Shown one piece after another: positions 37,287 through 45,811 of a DNA stretch of 64,000 bases. The number at the start of each line of letters is the position of its first letter. Positions within the stretch are counted from its first letter, which is position 1. The stretch covers positions 1-64,000 of the forward strand of contig NZ_RCZB01000008.1 in NCBI RefSeq assembly GCF_006438785.1. Reading direction: 5' to 3'. The notes under the pieces were generated by a model. It ran no database searches and had not been told where the DNA came from. It worked only from the letters and a program-made list of their open reading frames with translations. This DNA comes from Rhodanobacter glycinis. GTDB lineage: Bacteria; Pseudomonadota; Gammaproteobacteria; Xanthomonadales; Rhodanobacteraceae. Made by a program: the position numbers and the translations under genes.

Positions 37287-37904
37287 ATGCTGTATCCGAA
37301 GGACTCGCAGCCATTCGGCAAGAGCATGTCCAGCTGGGCGGAACTCAACTGGCAATGGATCTACGCGCGGCCCTCCGATCACAACCCGTATATCGATCCC
37401 ACCGGCGCCGATTGCGCGGTCGACCAGAGCGGACCGGTCTGGCAGCTGGCGCCGATCGCCGCCATGATGTCCGGCACCTACACGCGCGCCTGCACGATTC
37501 CGCGCGGCAAGGCGGTGTTTCTGCAAATCGGCAGCGTCGCCAACGACTGGCCCTGCCCCGACCCGGCCTTCGCCCCGCAACCGGGACAGTCGCTGTACGA
37601 CTTCCTGGTCGCCGACGCACGCGGCTTCAACATGGTCACCAAGCTGGACCTGACGCTGGATGGGCGACCGATCTTCAATCCGAAGGATTACATCTACACC
37701 TCGGGTGATCTGTTCGCACTCAAGGGCGACGCCAGCGAGGCCCAGTTCGATCCGTGCATCACCGGCGCCTACCAGCCCAGCGTGATGTACGGCTACTTCA
37801 TGATGTTCCGTCCGATGTCGCCGGGCTTGCACACCATCGTACGGCACAATCACGACAGTGACGGCAAGGACCTGACCTTCATCTACCATCTCACTGTGCG
37901 ATAG
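37287..37904 (+). CDS. Secreted-type protein of unknown function, N-terminally truncated
   Basis: About 205 residues from ATG 37287. It resembles a family of exported proteins with the pattern FGKSMSSWAELNWQWIYA, NPYIDPTGADCAVDQSGPVWQLA, CTIPRGKAVFLQIGS and a C-terminal HTIVRHNHDSDGKDLTFIYHLTV, with paired cysteines. Such proteins normally start with a signal peptide; none is found here, and the frame upstream to 37134 is antisense to the AraC remnant. The gene probably lost its 5' end in the same deletion. A terminator follows. Confidence 0.65.
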   Translation: MLYPKDSQPFGKSMSSWAELNWQWIYARPSDHNPYIDPTGADCAVDQSGPVWQLAPIAAMMSGTYTRACTIPRGKAVFLQIGSVANDWPCPDPAFAPQPGQSLYDFLVADARGFNMVTKLDLTLDGRPIFNPKDYIYTSGDLFALKGDASEAQFDPCITGAYQPSVMYGYFMMFRPMSPGLHTIVRHNHDSDGKDLTFIYHLTVR

Positions 37905-37940
37905 CGGCCTCACCGATCCTCACGCATCGGCATCATTCCC

Positions 37941-37967
37941 AAACCCCGCCTGCCCTCGGCGGGGTTT
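37941..37967. terminator. Bidirectional terminator
   Basis: AAACCCCGCC (37941-37950) pairs with 37958-37967, loop TGCCCTC, with T-rich sequence after the stem on the plus strand and A/T at the stem base on both. It lies between converging genes. Confidence 0.85.
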
Positions 37968-37980
37968 GTTCATGGCGCAA

Positions 37981-39000
37981 TCAGCCGCGCTTGAGCAGCT
38001 CGCGCAGGTCGATGATCGCGGCATTCGCGCGCGACACGTAGTTCGCCATCACCAGCGAATGGTTGGCGAAGAAACCGAATGGCGAACCGTTCAATACCAT
38101 CGGACTGTGCAGCGGGCGCTGCGCCTCCTCGAGTTCGCGGATTACCTGCTCCAGGCTGACGTCAGCGTGCTTGCTGCGCAGGATCGGGCCGAAGTCCTGC
38201 TGGAAGGCCTTGAGCTGCTCCAGCAGAGTCCAGGTGTAGCCGCGCGCTTCGTAGAAGTTGTCGTCGATCTTGTTCCATGGGGTCTTCACCAGCCGACCGC
38301 CGCCGGGCGTACGCACCGTGCTGGTGCTGGCCGGATCCGACGCATCCACGTCGCCGATGCGGATCTGGCCCACGCTGGCCGACAACCGCTGCGATAGCGA
38401 GCCGAGTCGCGCGGAGACCACCTGCAAATAGTCGGCGAGATTGTCGGCACGCGCATAGAAATGCGCATTGCCGTCGTCGCTGTCGCTGAGCCGTCCCAGA
38501 TAGCCGTCCAGATGGCCAATCGCCTTGTCGTACTGACTTTCCGAACTCGGCAGCAGCCAGCGATCGTTCGGGCTGTTCAGCAGCGGATCGGCCTCGGCCA
38601 GATCCTTGTCCTCGGTCGATTGCGTCTGCGAGCGGCTGAAGTCGTTGCGCAACGCGCGCACCAGATCGCGCGAAGCCGTCAGTGAACCGAATTCCCAATT
38701 GGGGATATTGTCCATGAACACGCCGGGCGGCAGCTTGTCGTTGCTGAGGTAACCGCCGCGCTTGTCGAGCAAGGTGTGCACCGACGCGATCAGGGTCGCC
38801 GTGGTGGTCGCGCCGATGCTGGTCGGGCGCTTCAGCTCCTGCATTTGTGTCTGCGTAACAGCCACCGGATCGAACAGCGGCGGCTCGGTATCCCACCACC
38901 ACATCAGGGCTGCCACGAACAGCAGCAGCAGCGCGAGCAACGCCAGGATGGCGCGCCGGATACGGTGACGCGAAGGATTCGACGTGTCCTGGGCTTGCAT
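37981..39000 (-). CDS. DUF2333 family membrane-anchored protein
   Basis: A 339-residue protein. Residues 19-38 form one membrane anchor (AILALLALLLLFVAALMWWW), leaving a long periplasmic domain. It has family features such as a WWWDTEPPLFDP segment, KLPPGVFMDNIPNWEFG, the WLLPSSESQYDKAI region and a C-terminal FANHSLVMANYVSRANAAIIDLRELL. DUF2333 has no known activity; it occurs widely in Gammaproteobacteria. It sits alone between a terminator and the LysR gene. Confidence 0.88.
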   Translation of the reverse strand: MQAQDTSNPSRHRIRRAILALLALLLLFVAALMWWWDTEPPLFDPVAVTQTQMQELKRPTSIGATTTATLIASVHTLLDKRGGYLSNDKLPPGVFMDNIPNWEFGSLTASRDLVRALRNDFSRSQTQSTEDKDLAEADPLLNSPNDRWLLPSSESQYDKAIGHLDGYLGRLSDSDDGNAHFYARADNLADYLQVVSARLGSLSQRLSASVGQIRIGDVDASDPASTSTVRTPGGGRLVKTPWNKIDDNFYEARGYTWTLLEQLKAFQQDFGPILRSKHADVSLEQVIRELEEAQRPLHSPMVLNGSPFGFFANHSLVMANYVSRANAAIIDLRELLKRG

Positions 39001-39056
39001 CGGCTGCTCCTGCGGATGGGTAAGGGTAAATGGGGTGGCTCAGCTTACAACGCCGC

Positions 39057-39965
39057 TCAGTGCTCCCAGGGTGGATGATCGCCCAGCCGCTCGGCCAGGA
39101 AATCGACGAACGCACGTACCCGCGGCGGCACCAGCCGGCGCTGCGGCATTACCGCATGGATGCCGGTGGCGGCCAGCGGATAATCCGGCAGCAACACCTG
39201 CAGCCGTCCCTCACGCAGCTCTTCGTGCACATGCCAGATCGAGTGCATCGCGATGCCCAATCCGGCTACTACGGCATCACGCAGCAGTTCACCGAGATTG
39301 CTCTCGAAGCGGCCGTTCACCCGCTGCGCGATCTCGACGCCGTGGCCATCGTCGAAACGCCACACGTCCTGGCGCCCCTGACTGCCGACCAGCAGCAGAC
39401 AATCGTGTGCGGCCAGATCCGCCGGTGTGCGCGGCGTGCCGTGCCGGCGCAGGTAATCCGGCGCGGCGCACAGCACGCGCCGGTTGACCGCCAGCTGGCG
39501 CGCGACCAGGCCGGAGTCGCCCAGCGCGCCGACGCGGATGCCCAGGTCGAAACCGGAGCCGACCAGATCCAGCATCTGGTCGTTGAGGTTCACGCTGAGC
39601 TTCACCCGCGGATACAGCGCCAGGAACTCCGGCAGCAAAGGCGAAATGTACTGACGGCCGAACGACGCCGGCAAGGTGACCCGCAAGGTGCCGGTCACTT
39701 CGGTGGCGCCCTGGCGCAGGCCGCCAGTCAGGGCTTCCAGGTCCTCCACCAGGGCACGACCCTGCTCGGCGAGGGCGGCACCTTCGGGCGTGGCGTGCAG
39801 CTGGCGGGTGGTCCGGTGCAGCAGGCGCACGCCGAGGTCGCGCTCCAGCCGTTTCAGGCGCTGGCTGGCCACCGCCACCGACAGGTCGAGGCTGCGCGCG
39901 GCCGCGCTGATCGAGCCCAGGTCGAGTACACGCAGGAACAGGCCGAGGTCGCCGACACGATCCAT
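39057..39965 (-). CDS. LysR family regulator
   Basis: A 302-residue LysR-type protein with an N-terminal winged helix (LGLFLRVLDLGSISAAARSLDLSVAVASQRLKRLERDLGVRLLHRTTRQLHATPEG) and a substrate-binding domain. ATG 39965 is preferred; a TTG at 39974 would start inside the operator-like box. It is divergent from the MFS gene, with a 100-base gap, and probably controls the MFS-reductase-dehydrogenase group and itself. Effector unknown. Confidence 0.92.
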   Translation of the reverse strand: MDRVGDLGLFLRVLDLGSISAAARSLDLSVAVASQRLKRLERDLGVRLLHRTTRQLHATPEGAALAEQGRALVEDLEALTGGLRQGATEVTGTLRVTLPASFGRQYISPLLPEFLALYPRVKLSVNLNDQMLDLVGSGFDLGIRVGALGDSGLVARQLAVNRRVLCAAPDYLRRHGTPRTPADLAAHDCLLLVGSQGRQDVWRFDDGHGVEIAQRVNGRFESNLGELLRDAVVAGLGIAMHSIWHVHEELREGRLQVLLPDYPLAATGIHAVMPQRRLVPPRVRAFVDFLAERLGDHPPWEH

Positions 39966-39968
39966 GAC

Positions 39969-39987
39969 TATCAACCATGCATTGATA
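39969..39987. promoter_or_regulatory. LysR-type operator between LysR and MFS genes
   Basis: TATCAACCATGCATTGATA is a perfect inverted repeat TATCAA-N7-TTGATA, containing the T-N11-A pattern of LysR boxes. It begins three bases before the LysR ATG, so binding would also repress the lysR message. Confidence 0.65.
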
Positions 39988-40065
39988 ATGATTAGCCATC
40001 TTGGTGGTTTTTAGCGAAAAGGCAACCGCCTAAGCTGACGCATCGTTTCTGCCCGGATTGTCGTC

Positions 40066-41286
40066 ATGCCCACTATTTCATCCACCCGACCACGCACGCC
40101 GTTGGCGTTGTACGCACTGACCGTGGGCGCGTTCGGCATCGGCACTACCGAATTCGTGATCATGGGCCTGCTGCTGCAGGTGTCCGCCGACCTGCACGTC
40201 AGCATCGCCGCCGCCGGCCTGCTGATCTCCGGCTATGCGCTGGGCGTATTCGTCGGTGCGCCGCTGCTCACTGCGGCGACCAGCCGGTTGCCGCACAAGA
40301 CCGCGCTGATCGCGCTGATGGTGATCTTCACCATCGGCAACCTGGCCAGCGCGCTAGCGCCTAACTACGCCGTGCTGATGCTCGCGCGGGTGATTACTTC
40401 GCTGGCCCACGGCACCTTCTTCGGCGTGGGCGCGGTGGTGGCGACCGGCCTGGTGGCGGAGGACCGCAAGGCCTCGGCGATCTCGATCATGTTCACCGGT
40501 CTGACCGTGGCGACCCTGCTCGGCGTGCCGGCCGGTGCGTGGCTGGGACTGCATTTCGGCTGGCGCGCCACGTTCTGGGCGGTCAGTGCGATCGGCGTGC
40601 TCGCCACCGTGATCATCGCCACCCTGGTACCGGTCGACCGCGGCGACAGCGCACCGATGAAGTTCGTCGAGGAGCTGAAAGGCATCGCGCATCCGCAGGT
40701 GCTGCTCGGCCTGCTGATGACCGTACTCGGCTTCGCCGGCGTGTTCGCGGTGTTCACCTATATCCAGCCGATCCTCACCCGCGTCACCGGCTTTGCCGAC
40801 AGCGCGGTGTCGCCGATCCTGCTGGTGTTCGGCGGCGGCATGGTGGTCGGCAACCTGTTTGGCGGCCGGCTCGCCGACAAACGACTGGTAGCGACACTGC
40901 TGGGCTCGCTGGCCGCGCTGGCGATCGTGCTCGGCGCGATGACGTTCGCGTTGCACAGCAAGCCGGCGATGATCGCCTTCAGCGGCCTGCTCGGCATCGC
41001 CGCGTTCGCCACCGTGGCACCGCTGCAGTTGCGCGTGCTGCAGAAAGCCACCGGTGGCCAGGTGTTGGCGTCGAGCTTCAACATCGCCGCGTTCAACCTC
41101 GGCAACGCGATCGGTGCATGGCTGGGCGGCATGGTGATCAGCCATGGCCCGGGTCTCGGCGCGGTGAGCTGGGTGGCGGCGCTGCTGCCAGTACTCGGGC
41201 TCGCCGTTGCGTTGTGGAGTGTACGGCTGGACACCCGACTGCCGCGGCGTCTACCCGCCTTGGCCTGTGTCGAAACCGCTCTCTGA
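40066..41286 (+). CDS. MFS transporter, DHA1-like (YdhP/AraJ type)
   Basis: A 406-residue inner-membrane protein with twelve helices. The N-terminal LYALTVGAFGIGTTEFVIMGLL is typical of the AraJ/YdhP group of drug and arabinose exporters; motif A (LLTAATSRLPHKTALI) and the GRLADKRLVATLLG repeat in the second half are visible. The substrate is unknown. It follows the LysR box and precedes two oxidoreductases with short gaps, suggesting an operon for export or detoxification of a carbonyl or aromatic compound. Confidence 0.92.
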   Translation: MPTISSTRPRTPLALYALTVGAFGIGTTEFVIMGLLLQVSADLHVSIAAAGLLISGYALGVFVGAPLLTAATSRLPHKTALIALMVIFTIGNLASALAPNYAVLMLARVITSLAHGTFFGVGAVVATGLVAEDRKASAISIMFTGLTVATLLGVPAGAWLGLHFGWRATFWAVSAIGVLATVIIATLVPVDRGDSAPMKFVEELKGIAHPQVLLGLLMTVLGFAGVFAVFTYIQPILTRVTGFADSAVSPILLVFGGGMVVGNLFGGRLADKRLVATLLGSLAALAIVLGAMTFALHSKPAMIAFSGLLGIAAFATVAPLQLRVLQKATGGQVLASSFNIAAFNLGNAIGAWLGGMVISHGPGLGAVSWVAALLPVLGLAVALWSVRLDTRLPRRLPALACVETAL

Positions 41287-41306
41287 CTTTCACAAGGACT
41301 GCCTTC

Positions 41307-42338
41307 ATGGAATACCGTTATCTCGGCAACTCCGGCTTCAAAGTACCCGCACTCGGCTTCGGCGCCGGCACGTTCGGCGGCAAAGGGCCGTTGTTCAGCG
41401 CGTGGGGCAATACCGATATCGAGGAAGCGAAACGGCTGATCGACATCTGCCTCGACGCCGGCGTGAACCTGTTCGACACAGCGGACGTCTATTCGGATGG
41501 AGCCTCGGAGTCGATCCTCGGCGCGGCGCTGAAGGGTCGGCGTGAGCAGGCAATCATCTCGACCAAGCTCACCCTGCGTGCGGGCGATGGCCCGAACGAT
41601 GTCGGCGCCTCGCGTCATCATCTGATCAGCGGCGTCGAGCGCGCACTCAGACGCCTCGATACCGACTACATCGACCTGCTGCAGCTGCACCACTTCGACG
41701 CGATGACGCCGGTGGAACAGGTGATGTCGACGCTGGACGACCTGGTGCGCGCGGGCAAGGTGCGTTACCTCGGCGCGTCGAACTTCTCCGGCTGGCAGCT
41801 GATGAAATCGCAGGCCGCCGCCGACCGGCACGGCTACTCGCGCTTCGTCGCCAACCAGACCTACTACTCGCTGATCGGCCGTGACTACGAGTGGGAACTG
41901 ATGCCGCTCGGGCTCGACCAAGGCGTTGGCGCGGTGGTCTGGAGTCCGCTCGGCTGGGGCCGGCTCACCGGCAAGATCCGCCGCGGCCAGCCATGGCCCG
42001 AAGGTAGCCGGCTGCACGACACCGCCGGCTTCGCGCCGCCGGTCGAGGAAGGGCGGCTGTATCGCGTGGTCGATGCACTCGATGCGATCGCCGCCGAAAC
42101 CGGCAGGAGCGTGCCACAGGTCGCGCTGAACTGGCTGCTGCAGCGGCCGACGGTATCGACCGTGCTGATCGGTGCGCGCAATGAAGCGCAGCTGCGCCAG
42201 AACCTCGATGCCATCGGCTGGAATCTCACCCGCGACCAGGTCGCGCGGCTCGATACCGCCAGTGCCGTCACACCACCCTATCCTTACTACCCGTATTGGA
42301 ATGGGCAGTTCGCCGAGCGCAATCCACCGGTCGTCTGA
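41307..42338 (+). CDS. Aldo/keto reductase
   Basis: A 343-residue NADPH-dependent barrel enzyme. It begins MEYRYLGNSGFKVPALGFGAGTFGG and shows LFDTADVYSDGASESILGAAL with the catalytic Asp and Tyr, ISTKL with the Lys, LLQLHHFD with the His, and the cofactor-binding end VLIGARNEAQLRQNLDAI. Gap to the MFS gene is 20 bases. Substrate unknown; aldehydes and ketones are typical. Confidence 0.93.
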   Translation: MEYRYLGNSGFKVPALGFGAGTFGGKGPLFSAWGNTDIEEAKRLIDICLDAGVNLFDTADVYSDGASESILGAALKGRREQAIISTKLTLRAGDGPNDVGASRHHLISGVERALRRLDTDYIDLLQLHHFDAMTPVEQVMSTLDDLVRAGKVRYLGASNFSGWQLMKSQAAADRHGYSRFVANQTYYSLIGRDYEWELMPLGLDQGVGAVVWSPLGWGRLTGKIRRGQPWPEGSRLHDTAGFAPPVEEGRLYRVVDALDAIAAETGRSVPQVALNWLLQRPTVSTVLIGARNEAQLRQNLDAIGWNLTRDQVARLDTASAVTPPYPYYPYWNGQFAERNPPVV

Positions 42339-42379
42339 ATCACCCCATCATGCATGCGATGCACTACTGCGGAGTCCCT

Positions 42380-43396
42380 ATGAAAGCTGTTGCCCTCACC
42401 CGCTACCTGCCGATCGACGATCCGGAATCTCTCGTCGATGTCGAGCTGCCCAAACCGGTCGCTGGCGTACACGATCTGCTGGTGCGCGTCGAAGCAGTAT
42501 CGGTGAATCCGGTCGATACCAAAGTGCGCTCGCAGAAACCGCAAATCGAGGCGCAACCAAAAGTGCTTGGTTACGACGCGGCCGGTACGGTCGAAGCGGT
42601 CGGCAAGTCCGTCAATGGCTTCAAGCCGGGCGATCGCGTGTACTACGCCGGCGATGTCACCCGCCCCGGCAGCAATGCCGAGTACCAGCTGGTCGATGCG
42701 CGACTGGCCGGCCACGCCCCTAAGTCGATCGAGCTGGCCGACGCTGCGGCGCTGCCGCTGACCACGATCACCGCGTGGGAGCTGCTGTTCCAGCGCATGC
42801 CGTTCGACAGCGAGAAGGGTGGCGTGGGCAAGTCACTGCTGATCATCGGCGGCGCCGGTGGTGTCGGCTCGATCGCGATCCAGCTGGCACGACGCGCCGG
42901 CTTCGCCGTGATCGCCACTGCCTCGCGCCCTGAGACCATCGCGTGGTGTCGCTCGCTGGGTGCGCAGCACGTGATCGACCATCGTCAGCCGCTGGCACCG
43001 CAGCTGGCTGCACTGGGTTTCGACCAGGTCGATGCCGCACTCAACCTCGCCGATACCTCTCGCTACTGGGACATCCTCGGCGAGATCCTGGCACCGCTCG
43101 GCCATGTCGGCCTGATCGTCGAGCCGAGCAGCGCACTGAAGATCGGCGATCCGTACAAGGCCAAGGCCATCGGCATCCACTGGGAAATGATGTTTGCGCG
43201 GCCGCGTTTCAAAACCGCTGATCAGGCCGAGCAGGGGCGCATTCTTGAACGCGTGGCCGCATTGATCGATGCCGGCGAGCTGCGCGGTACCCGCACTGAA
43301 ACAGTGTCGCCGATCAACGCCACGAACTTGCGTGAAGCACATCGCCGGCTGGAGTCCGGCACCAGCATCGGCAAACTGGTGCTCGCAGACTGGTGA
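42380..43396 (+). CDS. Zinc-type alcohol dehydrogenase-like NADPH oxidoreductase
   Basis: A 338-residue medium-chain dehydrogenase/reductase of the group with N-terminus MKAVALTRYLPIDDPESLVDVELPKPVAG. The Rossmann motif IIGGAGGVGSIAIQLAR is present, but the catalytic-zinc ligands of true alcohol dehydrogenases are not recognisable, so it is more likely a quinone/enone reductase. ATG 42380 follows GGAG. It ends right at a strong bidirectional terminator. Confidence 0.9.
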   Translation: MKAVALTRYLPIDDPESLVDVELPKPVAGVHDLLVRVEAVSVNPVDTKVRSQKPQIEAQPKVLGYDAAGTVEAVGKSVNGFKPGDRVYYAGDVTRPGSNAEYQLVDARLAGHAPKSIELADAAALPLTTITAWELLFQRMPFDSEKGGVGKSLLIIGGAGGVGSIAIQLARRAGFAVIATASRPETIAWCRSLGAQHVIDHRQPLAPQLAALGFDQVDAALNLADTSRYWDILGEILAPLGHVGLIVEPSSALKIGDPYKAKAIGIHWEMMFARPRFKTADQAEQGRILERVAALIDAGELRGTRTETVSPINATNLREAHRRLESGTSIGKLVLADW

Positions 43397-43440
43397 TGCT
43401 GGGAGCGAAAAAAGCGCATGCGCTTCTTTCGCTCCCAGCA
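43397..43440. terminator. Bidirectional terminator with long stem
   Basis: Arms 43397-43410 and 43427-43440 pair perfectly over 14 bases. The loop itself contains a 14-base palindrome AAGCGCATGCGCTT (43412-43425), extending the hairpin. T- and A-runs in the stem serve both converging genes; the dehydrogenase stop lies directly before it and the ferritin-like stop directly after it. Confidence 0.92.
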
Positions 43441-43441
43441 A

Positions 43442-44041
43442 TCAACCGCGTTTGCCGGCGGCGGCCTTCTTGCTTGGCGCCGGCTTGGCTGGCTCGCCTT
43501 TCTTGCCCAGCTGTTCCAGCAGCGTATTCATGTCTTCGGCGTGCTCCTCTTCCATCGCCAGGATGCCTTCCAGCATGCGGCGGGTGGTCGAGTCGTCCGT
43601 GCCTATGTAGTCGATGATCTCGCGGTAGCTGTCGATCGCGATGCGTTCGGCGACCAGGTCTTCCTTGATCATGTCGACCAGATCCTCGCCCTCGACGTAG
43701 TCGGCATGACTACGGCTGAGCAGGCCTTCCGGTGACAGGTTGGGTTTGCCATCGAGCTGGGTAATGCGCTCGGCAATCAGGTCGGCATGGCCCTGCTCCT
43801 CGTTCGCATGTTCCAGAAACTCGGCCTTGACGCTCTGCGAATTGATGCCCGATGCCATGTAGTAGTGATATTTGTAACGCAGCACGCAGACCAGTTCGGT
43901 AGCCAGCGCGTGATTGAGCAGCTTGATCACCGTTTCCCGGTCAGCGTTGTAGCCCGCCGTCATCGCGCCCTTGTCGATGTCCTTGCGCGCGCGCTTGCGG
44001 ATGTTCTCGATGTCGCTGACGAACGGCTTGGTCTTGGCCAT
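43442..44041 (-). CDS. Ferritin-like di-iron protein with Lys/Ala/Pro tail
   Basis: A 199-residue four-helix ferritin-like protein. Iron-binding motifs are ELVCVLRYKYHYY in helix 1, EHANEEQGHADL in helix 2, EDLVAERIAIDSYREI in helix 3 and LAMEEEHAEDMNTLL in helix 4, with two ExxH elements, as in bacterioferritin-type proteins. A basic tail (KKGEPAKPAPSKKAAAGKRG) suggests nucleic-acid contact, as in some Dps proteins. ATG 44041 is preferred over a frame starting at 44095. Likely iron storage or peroxide defence; which is not clear. Confidence 0.85.
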   Translation of the reverse strand: MAKTKPFVSDIENIRKRARKDIDKGAMTAGYNADRETVIKLLNHALATELVCVLRYKYHYYMASGINSQSVKAEFLEHANEEQGHADLIAERITQLDGKPNLSPEGLLSRSHADYVEGEDLVDMIKEDLVAERIAIDSYREIIDYIGTDDSTTRRMLEGILAMEEEHAEDMNTLLEQLGKKGEPAKPAPSKKAAAGKRG

Positions 44042-44198
44042 GATTTGCTCCTGCGTACGGGAAAACGGGCGCGGGCGGGATGGTCCGACCGGCACCCACG
44101 AAAGTCCGCACAGCGTAGGAACGCATATGGAAAAGCCAGGTGAAGATTGCCTACGCCCGACACTCGGCCGCGCGACCAGCCTGGCGCAAGCGGAGGCC

Positions 44199-44849
44199 CT
44201 AACGCGGCAGGTAGGCGCGCAGAAACATCTCGACGCCGGCGCGGGCGGTGCTTTCGATTTCCTCGATGTAGCTCTCGGGACATTCGGTGCAACCGAACAT
44301 CTGGCGCATCATCAGGTTGCCCTTGATCAGGGTTAGGAACTGCACGGTGCTGCGTGGCACGTCGTCGATGACGAGCTGGCCGGCGTCGACCGCCTGTTGC
44401 AGCAGACGTTCCATCAGGCCATGGGTGCGCGTGGCACCCTCTTCCCAGATCAGTTTGCCGTAACGCGGGTTGCCCTGGCGACAGTCACTGAGGATGGCGC
44501 GGAAGGTGCCCACGGTTTCGGCGTTGCAGTCCAGATGGGCGTGGGTCAGCGCCACCCGCAGCAACGTCTGGCGGATGTCGACCTGCGGGTCGAACAGATA
44601 GGTTTCTTCCGGCAACAGATCCTGGATGCGCGAACGGATCACCTCGCGGAACAGGTTGTCCTTGTCGCCGAAATGGCTGTACACAGTGAGCTTGGACACG
44701 CCCGCATCCGCCGCGATCGCGTCCATGCTGGTACCGGCAAACGCATTGCGTATGAACAGCGCCTTGGCCGCGGCCAGAATGGCGGCGCGCTTCTCCATGT
44801 CCTTCGGGCGACCGGGGCCTTGGGCTCTGATCTGCACGCTGGTATTCAT
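44199..44849 (-). CDS. TetR family repressor
   Basis: A 216-residue protein with an N-terminal TetR HTH (RAAILAAAKALFIRNAFAGTSMDAIAADAGVSKLTVYSHFGDKDNLFREVI) and a C-terminal ligand domain including a Cys pair (FGCTECPES). A/T-rich sequence upstream (44877-44915) would suit its operator, but no convincing inverted repeat was found. No efflux pump gene is adjacent; tolC lies about 1 kb away across pcm. Confidence 0.88.
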   Translation of the reverse strand: MNTSVQIRAQGPGRPKDMEKRAAILAAAKALFIRNAFAGTSMDAIAADAGVSKLTVYSHFGDKDNLFREVIRSRIQDLLPEETYLFDPQVDIRQTLLRVALTHAHLDCNAETVGTFRAILSDCRQGNPRYGKLIWEEGATRTHGLMERLLQQAVDAGQLVIDDVPRSTVQFLTLIKGNLMMRQMFGCTECPESYIEEIESTARAGVEMFLRAYLPR

Positions 44850-45113
44850 GCCTCCACCTTCACAAACGGGAATTCGAGCTTTATTATACGCATCGGTTCA
44901 ATTATTTTCCAGAATGGCGCCGGCGCAGTGATCTCGACGCCGTTCGTGCGCATCCGGCGGCAGATGACGTCCGTCAACCATTTGCGATGACTTCCGGCAC
45001 TTCGTGGGTTGGCAGACAACCGGCAGGCTTGTCACTGTCGGGCATGTCATTGTAGGACCGGGCTCCAGCACTTATCCTCTTTGACCTTTTTTATCCGTAC
45101 GGGACACGAGCAG

Positions 45114-45773
45114 ATGGCGATGAATATCGAGCAGGCGCGACTGAACATGGTGGAGAACCAGGTCCGCCCGTGGGAAGTGCTGGACGGCCGCGTGCTGGAT
45201 GTCATCGCGCGCGTGCGTCGCGAGCATTTCGTCGCACCCGAGCACCGCCAGCTTGCCTTCGCCGACCTGTGCCTGCCACTGGGCCATGGCGAGGTCATGA
45301 TGAAGCCGGTCGTGGAAGGTCGCGTGCTGCAGGCGCTGGAGTTGCTGCCGACCGATCGCGTGCTGGAGATCGGCACCGGTTCGGGCTTCCTTACCGCCTG
45401 CCTGGCCACGTTGTCGGCGCAGGTGATCAGCGTGGACATCCATGCCGATTTCACCACCGCCGCTGCGCAGCGACTGCAGGACACCGGCGTCAGCAACGCG
45501 ACCCTGGTCACCGGTGAGGCCGTCAATGCATGGCACCCCGATGGGTTGTTCGATGCGCTGGTGGTGACCGGCGCGGTGTTCGATATTCCGCCGCGCTGGC
45601 TGACCTGGCTCAAGCCGGGTGCCCGCGCGCTGGTCGTGCGTGGCCAGTCGCCCGTGCAGCACGCCACCTTGCTGACTCATGAAGGCGCCGGCCGCTACCG
45701 CGAAGAGATCCTGTTCGAAACCGACCTGCCCTACCTGACCCACGCCGAACCGCCACAACGGTTCGTCTTCTGA
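45114..45773 (+). CDS. pcm: Protein-L-isoaspartate O-methyltransferase-like
   Basis: A 219-residue SAM-dependent methyltransferase repairing isoaspartyl residues. The N-terminal MVENQVRPWEVLDGRVLDVIARVRREHFVAPEHRQLAFAD, the motif I VLEIGTGSGFLTACLA and the GLFDALVVTGAVFDIPPRW region fit. It is a shorter, tolC-linked form; methyl-acceptor specificity may differ from classical Pcm. ATG 45114 and 45120 are both possible. tolC starts 38 bases downstream. Confidence 0.88.
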   Translation: MAMNIEQARLNMVENQVRPWEVLDGRVLDVIARVRREHFVAPEHRQLAFADLCLPLGHGEVMMKPVVEGRVLQALELLPTDRVLEIGTGSGFLTACLATLSAQVISVDIHADFTTAAAQRLQDTGVSNATLVTGEAVNAWHPDGLFDALVVTGAVFDIPPRWLTWLKPGARALVVRGQSPVQHATLLTHEGAGRYREEILFETDLPYLTHAEPPQRFVF

Positions 45774-45811
45774 CTACGCCCCAACCGATTCGATTCCCCA
45801 TGAGGCAACCC

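Noticed and set aside
44877-44915. TetR operator before the TetR gene
   Set aside because: The stretch is A/T-rich but lacks a convincing inverted repeat, so it is not listed as a site.
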